Below, in pieces: positions 9,680-16,972 of a stretch of 51,091 nucleotides of DNA. Both the position numbers and the translations under genes were made by a program. The first letter of the stretch is position 1; every line of letters begins with the position of its first letter. Source of the stretch: Phycisphaerales bacterium (GTDB taxonomy: Bacteria > Planctomycetota > Phycisphaerae > Phycisphaerales > UBA1924); assembly GCA_007693785.1 (NCBI GenBank), contig RECY01000016.1:1-51091 (forward strand), written 5' to 3'. The notes under the pieces are model-generated. The model worked only from the letters and a program-made list of their open reading frames with translations. It searched no databases and was not told where the DNA came from.

Positions 9680-10288
9680 TCAATCGGGCCCGCCCTCACG
9701 CTCAGGACGCCCCCCGCCCGAGCCGAATTCCCCGCGGAAACCGAGCCGATCGCTCTCCAGCGAGACCGAGCCGTCCGGGTTGCGCGTGACGGTCAGAAGC
9801 AGGTCGTCATCGGTGCCGAGTTGCCCGTCCTCGCCGAGCGTGCCAAAGGTCGCCGTCCGCCCGTCTTCGCTGACCACGTAGTGGTAGGCGTTCCCCCAGC
9901 GGTCGCGGAGCAACTCCACGTCCGCCACGCCCAGCGATTCCAAGCTCGAGGGGAAGCGGTCGTTCTGCTGGACATACCGCTCGACGGACGGGGCGATCTG
10001 GCGGAAGTCCTGCCCCATCTGGATCCCGCCCGCGAGGTTCTCCATCCCCATCAGGCCCACCATCATCGCGAACAAGCCCGCGCCCAGCACCACCATCGCG
10101 ATCAGCCAGCCGCCGATCGCGACCAGGCTGATCACCAGCCCCGCGATCGCAAAGCCCCGCGGCTCCTTGAACACCCCGATAAACGAGAAAACCAACGCCA
10201 CCGGCGACAGGCATCCCCCGGTAAAAAGCCCCACGATCGCCAGGATAAACCCGGCCAGACCCATCCCGTTCGATTCAACCCTGGACAC
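9680..10288 (-). CDS. DUF4190-like membrane protein with GspG-like C-terminal domain
   Basis: The N-terminal half has two or three hydrophobic helices with a DUF4190 flavour: GLAGFILAIVGLFTGGCLSP, VALVFSFIGVFKEP, FAIAGLVISLVAIGGWLIAM. The C-terminal half contains VERYVQQNDRFPSSLESLGV and DRWGNAYHYVVSEDG...GEDGQLGTDDDLLL. That is the pseudopilin GspG globular signature (P.sLe.L, D.WG..Y, G.DG..GT.DD), including the calcium-loop region. So it is a pseudopilin head on a multi-helix anchor rather than a cleavable prepilin. The GTG at 10288 has GGGAGGG 6-7 bases upstream; an ATG at 10318 has no ribosome site. Confidence 0.75.
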   Translation of the reverse strand: MSRVESNGMGLAGFILAIVGLFTGGCLSPVALVFSFIGVFKEPRGFAIAGLVISLVAIGGWLIAMVVLGAGLFAMMVGLMGMENLAGGIQMGQDFRQIAPSVERYVQQNDRFPSSLESLGVADVELLRDRWGNAYHYVVSEDGRTATFGTLGEDGQLGTDDDLLLTVTRNPDGSVSLESDRLGFRGEFGSGGGRPEREGGPD

Positions 10289-10353
10289 GCGGCAGCCCTC
10301 CCGATTGGAAGCCCGCATTGTGCCAGATCAGCCCGCCCTCTGCACAACACCCC

Positions 10354-11346
10354 TCACGGATCGATCACCACCCGGATCTGGGCCGGCTCCATCGCGGCCC
10401 GCAACGCGACCACCCCGTCACCCAGGCGGCACCGACGCGTGATCAGGCCCGACGTGTCCACCGCGCCCGACGCGATCTCGTGCAACGCCTCCGCCACCGA
10501 CCCCCGACGAGCCCCCAGCACCCGCAACTCGCCGCGCACCACACCGCCGAGATCGAGCCCCGCACCACCCTCGTCCTCACCCACCTCCGGCGGCGCGCAC
10601 AGCACCACCGCCCCGCGGGGGCGGACCATCCCCACAGCCGCCCGCCATTGCGCGGGCGACGAACCCGTGACGATCACCACGTCCTGATCCGCGCGCCGCC
10701 CGGCCTCGTCGATGTGACGGTGACGAACGCCCCACTTCTCGCACAGCTCAAACCGAGCCGGATCGGTCCCCAGCACCCGGACGCTCGCGTTCAAGGGCGA
10801 CAACCGCTGCGCCGCGAGCAACGCGGACGCTGAATCCCCCAGCACCGTGATGTACGGCTTGTGCTCCACCCGCACCATCTGCGGCAGGTGGACCACCCCC
10901 GCCAGGCACGAGGCGAGCACCGCCGCGTCGTCGTCCACACCGTCGGGCACGCGCACCAGGTTCCGCACGGGGATCGCGAACCGATCCGCGAACACGCCGT
11001 CCCGACCGTCGATCCCCAGCACCGCCCGCTCGCGACAGTGCCCCCCGAGCCCGCCCCGGCAGAGGTCGCACTTCCCGCACGAGACGTCCGCCGAACCAAC
11101 GACCCGGGCCCCAAGCCAACGCTCGCGTTCAGCCGGCGAGACGTCGGGCGAAAGGTCCTGCACCGTCGCGACGAACTGATGCCCGAGCACGCCGACGAAC
11201 CCGGAGCCCGATCGCGCCGCACGCAGGTCCCCCTCGTCGACCGCGCAGCGGATCGGCGCGCAGATCGCCTCGCCCGCGCGGGGGATCGGCTCCGCCCAGG
11301 AGCTCTCGAGCCGAACGCCCCCGTCATCGACCATGATCGCGCGCAC
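10354..11346 (-). CDS. Zinc-dependent MDR alcohol dehydrogenase
   Basis: This 330-residue protein is a medium-chain dehydrogenase. It has the structural zinc lobe CGKCDLCRGGLGGHC (four cysteines) and a catalytic-site cysteine in PIRCAVDEGD. Where the family usually has GHE it has LGHQF. A Rossmann part follows: YITVLGDSASALLAAQRL, then VVIVTGSS. The GHE-to-GHQ change and the unusual GDSAS in place of GxGxxG suggest an altered active site or cofactor pocket; the substrate cannot be predicted. GTG at 11346 has GGGAGG 6 bases upstream and is preferred to a GTG at 11352. Confidence 0.82.
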   Translation of the reverse strand: MRAIMVDDGGVRLESSWAEPIPRAGEAICAPIRCAVDEGDLRAARSGSGFVGVLGHQFVATVQDLSPDVSPAERERWLGARVVGSADVSCGKCDLCRGGLGGHCRERAVLGIDGRDGVFADRFAIPVRNLVRVPDGVDDDAAVLASCLAGVVHLPQMVRVEHKPYITVLGDSASALLAAQRLSPLNASVRVLGTDPARFELCEKWGVRHRHIDEAGRRADQDVVIVTGSSPAQWRAAVGMVRPRGAVVLCAPPEVGEDEGGAGLDLGGVVRGELRVLGARRGSVAEALHEIASGAVDTSGLITRRCRLGDGVVALRAAMEPAQIRVVIDP

Positions 11347-11466
11347 GCACACCCTCCCGCCCGAGCCGGGCCCACCCGATGCTCACACCTCTACCTCTCG
11401 GCCCGTTCGGTCGCCCGATCCAGCACGCCGCCGCCCGACGTCCCCGCGCCGGCGTCCGCCCTGCGG

Positions 11467-12393
11467 TTATTGACGCCCGCCGCCACGCGATCCGCGCCGC
11501 TCGGGGGCGCCCTCCCCCGGGCGATCGAACGCGTCGCTGGTCAGCGGCGGGAAGCCCACCGGCGTCGAGGCCGACTCGTTCGGCGGCGGGGGCACGAACG
11601 GCAGGCGCTCCACAAACCGCGGCTCGCGATAGAAGACCGGAAAAATGTACCGCCGACGCTGCGCGAACCGCGACGCCGAGGCCTGGTTCGCCAGCCAGCC
11701 CGACCAGGCCGCTCGGCTATACCCGAAATCCTGCCCGGTCAGCGTCCGAAGGGAGCGCACGGCGTTGCGGTTCACCACAAGGTCCGGGTCGGCCATCGCT
11801 TCGACGAGACCGAACGCGACGCGATCGACCGCGTACTGCCCGAGCGCGTGCGCCGCTTCCGCGCGCACGTCCGGCTCGCCCTCGTTCCCCCGCCCCAGGA
11901 CCGCGACGTCCAGTAATGGGTCGACCGCGACCGGGTTGTGCAACCGCTGCAACGCGCGGGCCGCCTCCAGACGGACCGCGCGGGACTCGTCACGCAAACG
12001 CTCGACCAGCAAGGGCACGTGCCCCGGGTTCCCGTGGTTCGCGAGCCCGCGCACCCCGGCCGCTCGCACGTTCGGGTTCTCGTCCCCCGCGTTGTCTTCG
12101 TACAGCAGAACGTAGACGTCCCCGCCGCCGAACGGGCTGTTCGCCAGGAGCAGCGTGCCCTCGTAACGCCGGTCGGGGTCGTAGGGGTCGATCGCCCAGC
12201 GGGCCGCGGTCAGCGGATCGGGCGGCGCGAACAGTGCCAGGACCGAATCGGCCCCGCGTGCCCGCTCGGCCGCCTCGCACCCCTGCAATGCCGACGCCCC
12301 GACCAGCCCGGTGAGCAGCAAAGGGACCAGAGCCACCGCCCCGCGTCTGGCGCGTCCGCACCCGCCCCGCATGTTCGATCGCCGGGAAACCAT
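11467..12393 (-). CDS. HEAT-repeat lipoprotein
   Basis: The 308-residue product has a basic N-terminus and a signal sequence with a lipobox-like SALQGC. Several HEAT-type helical repeats follow: NPNVRAAGVRGLANHGNPGH, SRAVRLEAARALQRLHNPVA, EPDVRAEAAHALGQYAVDRV, NRNAVRSLRTLTGQDFG. These are probably protein-binding scaffolds at the membrane surface. The C-terminus is proline-rich and low-complexity. It is transcribed divergently from the lipoprotein gene at 12466, with 72 bp between them for both promoters. Function unknown. Confidence 0.78.
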   Translation of the reverse strand: MVSRRSNMRGGCGRARRGAVALVPLLLTGLVGASALQGCEAAERARGADSVLALFAPPDPLTAARWAIDPYDPDRRYEGTLLLANSPFGGGDVYVLLYEDNAGDENPNVRAAGVRGLANHGNPGHVPLLVERLRDESRAVRLEAARALQRLHNPVAVDPLLDVAVLGRGNEGEPDVRAEAAHALGQYAVDRVAFGLVEAMADPDLVVNRNAVRSLRTLTGQDFGYSRAAWSGWLANQASASRFAQRRRYIFPVFYREPRFVERLPFVPPPPNESASTPVGFPPLTSDAFDRPGEGAPERRGSRGGGRQ

Positions 12394-12465
12394 GTGTTGC
12401 AGTGTACTCGCCTGCTCCAGCGGAGCGGGCCGTCAGGCCCGGGGCGACGCCGATACCGTTTAAGC

Positions 12466-13308
12466 ATGACGCCCCACACCCACCACGGCGCCCGGCCTCG
12501 GCGAGCCGTATGCCTCGCGGCAGCCTTGCTCGCGAGCGTTGCCGGCGGACTGCCGGGCTGCGCGCGCGCCCCCGTGCCGCCGGAACTCTCGGTCCTGAGC
12601 CGCGACGACGCGCCCGCGTCCGAGGCTCTCTCGCCGGAGAGCGTGTACCTCACCCAACGCGAGGGCGGGACGCTGTACATCGACGAGCGTGGCGATCGCT
12701 TCCGTCGCCGGGTGGAAAGGACTGGCGACGCGTGGGACGTGCGGCTCGAACGCGAGCACGACGAAGGCTCGCCCGAGCCCGTGCGCACGGTCGAGCTCGT
12801 GCGCACGCCCAAGGGCGAGATCGCGATGCGTGCGTTGATCGACCACGCCGGCGTCGGGCCCGGGCGATCCCGCCGAGGCTCGCGGGTGGTCTTTGAGCCG
12901 CCCCTGGTGCTTCTGCCCGCGTCTTTGGGGAGCGAGGACGCGTTCGAGAGCCAGGCCGGGGCTCGTTTGTTCATGCGCGGCGGATCTGAAGACGACTCGA
13001 GCGGCGAAGCGGGCGAGGCGAGGCGCTCGGCCCGTCTCGGGGCGAGCGAGCGGCTCAAACTCCGAACCGCCGAGGCGGCGCATAAAGATCACAGCCGGGG
13101 GCACATCGAGGCCCGGGTGGTCGAAGCCGAACTGGACCTGCGGTTCGGTCGGACGCGGATCCGTCGCACGGAGCGTCTGTGGGTCCATCCGGATCTTGGG
13201 ATTGTCGCCGAGGCCGCGGGGGTACGGGTGAGCTTCGCCGGGATTCAGGTCGATCGCCGGGAGCACCTGCACGTGATGGCGAGCGAGGCGACGCCGACGC
13301 CTCCCTGA
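12466..13308 (+). CDS. Putative lipoprotein
   Basis: The 280-residue protein starts with a signal sequence ending in a lipobox (AGGLPGC). The mature part is charged, with mixed beta-strands such as ESVYLTQREGGTLYIDERGD and RTVELVRTPKGEIAMRALID. No family is recognised. The coding sequence is very GC-rich and Arg/Glu-rich, but the acidic/basic balance and the signal peptide support it as real. The ATG at 12466 lacks a strong ribosome site. Confidence 0.7.
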   Translation: MTPHTHHGARPRRAVCLAAALLASVAGGLPGCARAPVPPELSVLSRDDAPASEALSPESVYLTQREGGTLYIDERGDRFRRRVERTGDAWDVRLEREHDEGSPEPVRTVELVRTPKGEIAMRALIDHAGVGPGRSRRGSRVVFEPPLVLLPASLGSEDAFESQAGARLFMRGGSEDDSSGEAGEARRSARLGASERLKLRTAEAAHKDHSRGHIEARVVEAELDLRFGRTRIRRTERLWVHPDLGIVAEAAGVRVSFAGIQVDRREHLHVMASEATPTPP

Positions 13309-13391
13309 GGGCTCAACCTGCCGAGACAGTACTCAGGATGAGGTGGTCTTCCGTACCGGATATGCGGCTGTTCGATTGCCATAGCTTGCTG

Positions 13392-13805
13392 TTATAGTCC
13401 TTTGGTAAGACGATAATGGGTATGTCCGGGTGGGAAGTCATCCGTCTGAGACCGAACAACATACCCGTGAGCCTCATAGAAATCTCGCGCCTCGAAATCA
13501 AAAGTATCCAGCATCGCTGAATCGCATCCACGCTTACGCGCCAGATCCTCAGCGTATTCTAATAGCCTTTTCCCGAATCCTCTGCCTCTCAACCCCTCGG
13601 GAAGCCAGAGCACATCAATTCGAAGCCAGTTCCAAATCGTGCTACCGATGATTCCGCCGCATACTGTTCCGTGCTCGTCGCGGAGGACAATACCGAATTC
13701 CTTGTAGTTTCTAGGCCCCGTGAAGCGGTCGGCGAATTCAATAAGACCTTGCTGAACAAAGCTTGCTTCGTCCGCATTCATATCTTCGTATATCTTATAC
13801 TTCAT
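13392..13805 (-). CDS. GNAT family N-acetyltransferase, AT-rich island
   Basis: The 137-residue protein has the GNAT fold. The acetyl-CoA loop is LPEGLRGRGFGKRLLEYAED (R/Q-x-x-G-x-G/A type), and the late motif DTFDFEARDFYEAHGYVVRS precedes the C-terminal strand. Such proteins acetylate small amines or protein N-termini. ATG at 13805 is chosen (AGG about 10 bases upstream); a GTG at 13823 has its ribosome site too close. The gene and the bases around it (about 13320-14030) are clearly AT-richer than every neighbour and use A/T-ending codons, which suggests recent acquisition. No mobile-element ends were found. Confidence 0.85.
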   Translation of the reverse strand: MKYKIYEDMNADEASFVQQGLIEFADRFTGPRNYKEFGIVLRDEHGTVCGGIIGSTIWNWLRIDVLWLPEGLRGRGFGKRLLEYAEDLARKRGCDSAMLDTFDFEARDFYEAHGYVVRSQTDDFPPGHTHYRLTKGL

Positions 13806-14039
13806 AGCAGAAAAACCTGGCACTTTCCTGGAGCCACATCAGTTTTTATTCAAATTTCGGTGCCCATAATACCGCCTATCGCTTCAGAAATAACTCGGGC
13901 AGCCAAGCGTGCGTTGAGCCAGCTCCACGCATACCGGAACGGGTCCGAGTGGGTCCGACACCCGAGGTTGTATCTCATCGGCGTAGTCGTAAGAACCACG
14001 AAGCCAGCTGCTTTCGCAACCGGCTTGGGAAATGAGGGC
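13806..14039. other. AT-richer intergenic stretch
   Basis: This stretch lies upstream of the GNAT gene and shares its lower GC content. A minus-strand frame here reads MRYNLGCRTHSDPFRYAWSWLNARLAARVIS and stops at 13850, but it has no ribosome site and no recognised family. It may be the tail of a lost gene. No attC-like or inverted-repeat boundary is evident. Confidence 0.4.
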
Positions 14040-14804
14040 TCAATACGGCGACTGATGCCCGATCGCCCCGGGGGGGCGGACGCCGACCGGGGGGCGGAGG
14101 ATCTCGCTGAGCACGACCGCCCGGCGGAGGTCCTCTCGCGTGATCGCGCCGAGAACGGGTGTTCGGGCAATCACCCCGGCCTTCGGGAACGCCGTCCGCT
14201 CGCTGAGGGTGACCCGATCGCCGCCTTCGACGGCTTGGACAGGCTGCGGAGGGCGGCGTCGCGGCGCGGGGGGCGTCGGCGTCGCCCGCTGCGGGGCGGA
14301 ACGCTGCTGCTGACGCTGGGCACGCTCGAGCATCTCGCGCTGACGCTGGAGCAGCCGGTCCCGCTGGCTGGCGGCCGTTGGCTGCGGCGAGGGGGGAGGC
14401 GTCGGCGTCGGCGATCGCTGCGGGATCGGGCGCGGGGCTTGGCGGGGCGCACTCGTCGGCAGCTGTCGCCCGGGTGCCCCCGGGGCGCTCCGCGGGAGGG
14501 TCTGCGTCCCGCCGCGGGTGTCGGCGATCACCACACGCCCCTCCTCGAGCGCCTGTCGGCGCCGGAGCTCTTCGATCCGGCGTTCGCGCGCCTCGGCGAT
14601 CCGCTCTTCCAAGCTCAACGGGCGGGCCTCGGGCTCGTTCTCCCCGCCCCGCCCGGTGCGGAGGCGTTCGAGCTCCCGCTGGCGGACCAGGTCGCGTTGA
14701 CGCTTGATCTCCGCCTGCTCCTGCAGCTTGCGGACGATCCACCCGATCCCGCTGAAGCTCAGGAAGGCAACGATGATCAGGATCTGTAAGAGGCTGCCGC
14801 TCAT
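14040..14804 (-). CDS. Membrane-anchored coiled-coil protein
   Basis: The N-terminus is one transmembrane helix (LLQILIIVAFLSFSGIGWIV). A long charged coiled coil follows (KLQEQAEIKRQRDLVRQREL and further, about residues 27-90). Next is a Pro/Thr/Gln-rich linker (about 100-190) and a short conserved-looking C-terminus, DLRRAVVLSEILRPPVGVRP. The coiled coil and linker suggest a cytoplasmic scaffold. Length 254 residues. Function unknown. It ends 235 bp before the GNAT gene on the same strand. Confidence 0.72.
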   Translation of the reverse strand: MSGSLLQILIIVAFLSFSGIGWIVRKLQEQAEIKRQRDLVRQRELERLRTGRGGENEPEARPLSLEERIAEARERRIEELRRRQALEEGRVVIADTRGGTQTLPRSAPGAPGRQLPTSAPRQAPRPIPQRSPTPTPPPSPQPTAASQRDRLLQRQREMLERAQRQQQRSAPQRATPTPPAPRRRPPQPVQAVEGGDRVTLSERTAFPKAGVIARTPVLGAITREDLRRAVVLSEILRPPVGVRPPGAIGHQSPY

Positions 14805-14877
14805 GGGGTCAGGTTCCGTCCGCGTGGCTGGGGGTGCGGGGTTGCCCTCTCGGGGGCATGATGTCGCACATCTGGGC

Positions 14878-15702
14878 TCAGAAGTCTACAGGCGTCCGCG
14901 GGTTTGGAAGCGGCTCGGTGGGAATCAGGCCAACGAGACGCCCCTGCGTATCGGTCGATCGGGTGAACCGGGCCGCAAAGACGCGCTCGAGCACGTCGTC
15001 GGCGAGCGCATCCTCCGGCGAGCCGTCGGCGGCGAGACGCCCGGCAGGATCCAGCACCAGCACGCGGTCGCCCAGCCGGGCGGCCGCGCCCAAATCGTGC
15101 ACCACCAAGAGCACCGCGACGCCCCGGGCGGCGAGGTCGGCGAAAAGGCGGGCAGCCGCCAGGGCGTGCGCCGGGTCCATCGCGCTAAACGGCTCGTCCG
15201 CGAGCACCACCCCGGGGCTCGACGACCCGGGCTCGATCGGCTCGAGCTGCGCCACCGCCCGTGCGACCGTCGCCCGCTGCTGCTGCCCGATGCTGAGCAC
15301 GTGAAACGGATCATCGCCCCGCGAGAGCAGGTCCACGCCCTCGAGCGCCCGCTCCACGCCAGATGGATCCGGGCGACGCCCGTGACGCCCGAACGCGACC
15401 GATTCCCGGACCGTGAACGGGAACGCGAGCGTCGAACGCTGCGGGACGTACGCCAAGCGAGCGGCCCGCTCGGCGGCGGGGAGCGCGCCGACCTCGCGAC
15501 CCTCCAGCGTCACCCGCCCCTCGGTCGGCTTGAGAAACCCCGTCGCGAGACGGAGCAGGGTGGACTTGCCGGACCCGTTGGGCCCGACCAGGCACGTCAC
15601 CCGCCCGGGCTCGATCGCGAACGACACCGCCTCGAGCACCGCCCGGGTCTCGGGCTTCTGGTGCGGGTAGCGGAAACCGACTCGGTCGAAAGCGATGGGC
15701 AC
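14878..15702 (-). CDS. ABC transporter ATP-binding protein (iron/cobalamin/heme uptake type)
   Basis: A complete 274-residue ABC ATPase: Walker A GPNGSGKST, Q-loop YVPQ, a signature written LSIGQQQRATVARA (S-I-G-Q instead of SGGQ), Walker B VVLADEPFSAMD and H-switch LLVVHD. The order and the FxxVxFxY start match the FecE/BtuD/HmuV group, which powers uptake of iron complexes, heme or B12. No permease gene is near; a BtuF-like binding protein is 4 kb away at 19472. GTG at 15702 gives the family start VPIAFDRVGFRY; it has a GAGGG-like site only in the wrong distance. The long frame upstream to 16545 is a shadow of the reductase gene. Confidence 0.88.
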   Translation of the reverse strand: MPIAFDRVGFRYPHQKPETRAVLEAVSFAIEPGRVTCLVGPNGSGKSTLLRLATGFLKPTEGRVTLEGREVGALPAAERAARLAYVPQRSTLAFPFTVRESVAFGRHGRRPDPSGVERALEGVDLLSRGDDPFHVLSIGQQQRATVARAVAQLEPIEPGSSSPGVVLADEPFSAMDPAHALAAARLFADLAARGVAVLLVVHDLGAAARLGDRVLVLDPAGRLAADGSPEDALADDVLERVFAARFTRSTDTQGRLVGLIPTEPLPNPRTPVDF

Positions 15703-15849
15703 AGCGAGGGATGGTATTGGGCGAAGCCTCGACGGAAGCGGTCCTCCTACGTGGCACGCTACGGGCACGCGTGTGGCGTCGGGCGGGCTCGCCCCGTACG
15801 CTCCCGCGTCGCGAGGGCTCGGCCGCCCGGCGATGGAGGTTTCTCGACG

Positions 15850-16905
15850 ATGACCAGCGCGATGACCGTGGCGGTGACGGGCGGGACCGGTTTTGTAGGT
15901 CGGCACGTGATCGGCGAGCTGCTCGATCGCGGGCACCGCGTGCGCGCGCTGGTGCGTGATGCCGTCAAGGCCGCCAAAACACTGCCCGATCACGACCGCT
16001 TGGAGTGGCGCGTATCGCACGAGTTCTTCGGCTCCGCGACGGCGGGGCGGGCGAAGGACGTCGCGCGGGCCCAGGGCGTGGTGCGCCTGGGCGAGGGCGA
16101 GGACGGGCAGCCGATCGACTCGGCACCCTCGCTGGAAGGGTGCGACGCGTGCGTCCACCTGATCGGGATCATCCGCGAAGCCGGGGACGGGCAGACGTTC
16201 GAGCGGATCCACGTCGAGCTGACCCGGCGCGTGCTGGAGGGGTGCCGAAGGGCGAACGTGGCGCGCTACGTGCACATGTCGGCCCTCGGGGCCGGGCCGG
16301 AAGCCCCGTCGGCGTACGGCACGACCAAGTTCGAGGCCGAGCGGCTCGTCCGCCGGTCCAACGTGGCGTGGACGATCTTCCGCCCGGGGCTGATCCACGG
16401 GGCCGACGGGGAGTTCAGCCAGCAGGTCAAGGGGTGGGTGACGGGTCGGGCAGCGCCGTTCGTGTTCCTGCCGTACTTCCAGAAGGTCCGCTTCGAGGGC
16501 GGCCCGAAGCCAACGCTGGAAGCGCCGATCGTGGCGCCGGTGCACGTGGACGACGTGGCGTGGGCGTTCGCGGAGGCGTTGCGCCGCCCGGAGGCGGTGG
16601 GCGAGGTCTTCAACCTGGTCGGCCCGGAGGCGATGGCGTTCCCGGCGATGCTGGAGGCGTACCGCGACCGGGTGCCGAACGCGAAAACGACGCTGAAGCC
16701 GCGCGGGCTGCCCGGCCCGGTGGCGGTCGGCGTGGCGAAGGTCGCCGGGGCGCTGGGGCTGCGGGACGCGCTCCCGTTCGACGCGGGGATGGCGCAGATG
16801 GGCTCGCGGGATTCGTTCGCGGAACTGGACAAGGCCCGGGTGCTGCTGGGGTTCGAGCCCCGTGGGTTCACCGAGTCGCTGTCGGGGTACGCGGGGTCGA
16901 TGTAG
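15850..16905 (+). CDS. NAD(P)-binding SDR, complex I NDUFA9-like
   Basis: The 351-residue protein starts with the Rossmann motif VAVTGGTGFVGRHVIGELLD. The atypical/extended SDR features follow: CVHLIGII after strand 4, VHMSALGA, a YGTTKFEAE with YxxxK (SAYGTTK) as active site, and TIFRPGLIHG. This pattern matches NDUFA9-like or NmrA-like reductases. The family is linked to complex I assembly or quinone use in eukaryotes; in bacteria it is poorly defined. GGAGG lies about 9 bases before ATG at 15850. It is divergent from the ABC ATPase with about 147 bp between, and is followed 67 bp later by rnr. Confidence 0.85.
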   Translation: MTSAMTVAVTGGTGFVGRHVIGELLDRGHRVRALVRDAVKAAKTLPDHDRLEWRVSHEFFGSATAGRAKDVARAQGVVRLGEGEDGQPIDSAPSLEGCDACVHLIGIIREAGDGQTFERIHVELTRRVLEGCRRANVARYVHMSALGAGPEAPSAYGTTKFEAERLVRRSNVAWTIFRPGLIHGADGEFSQQVKGWVTGRAAPFVFLPYFQKVRFEGGPKPTLEAPIVAPVHVDDVAWAFAEALRRPEAVGEVFNLVGPEAMAFPAMLEAYRDRVPNAKTTLKPRGLPGPVAVGVAKVAGALGLRDALPFDAGMAQMGSRDSFAELDKARVLLGFEPRGFTESLSGYAGSM

Positions 16906-16972
16906 GGGCGGGCGGCGGCGATCTGGGGCTGAGGGCTGGGGCGGGGGCGCGAGGCCGCTACGATCCGGGCTT

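Noticed and set aside
10261-10350. tRNA-like GGTTCGA/GATTCAA stretch
   Set aside because: There is no cloverleaf around it; no tRNA could be built anywhere in the window by eye.
13392-14039. Integron gene cassette with attC site
   Set aside because: The AT-rich GNAT gene suggested it, but no core-site pair or imperfect palindrome of the attC type could be found.
15703-16545. Upstream extension of the ABC ATPase frame
   Set aside because: It runs antisense to the reductase gene and is His/Arg/Pro-rich; the ATPase family start is at 15702.
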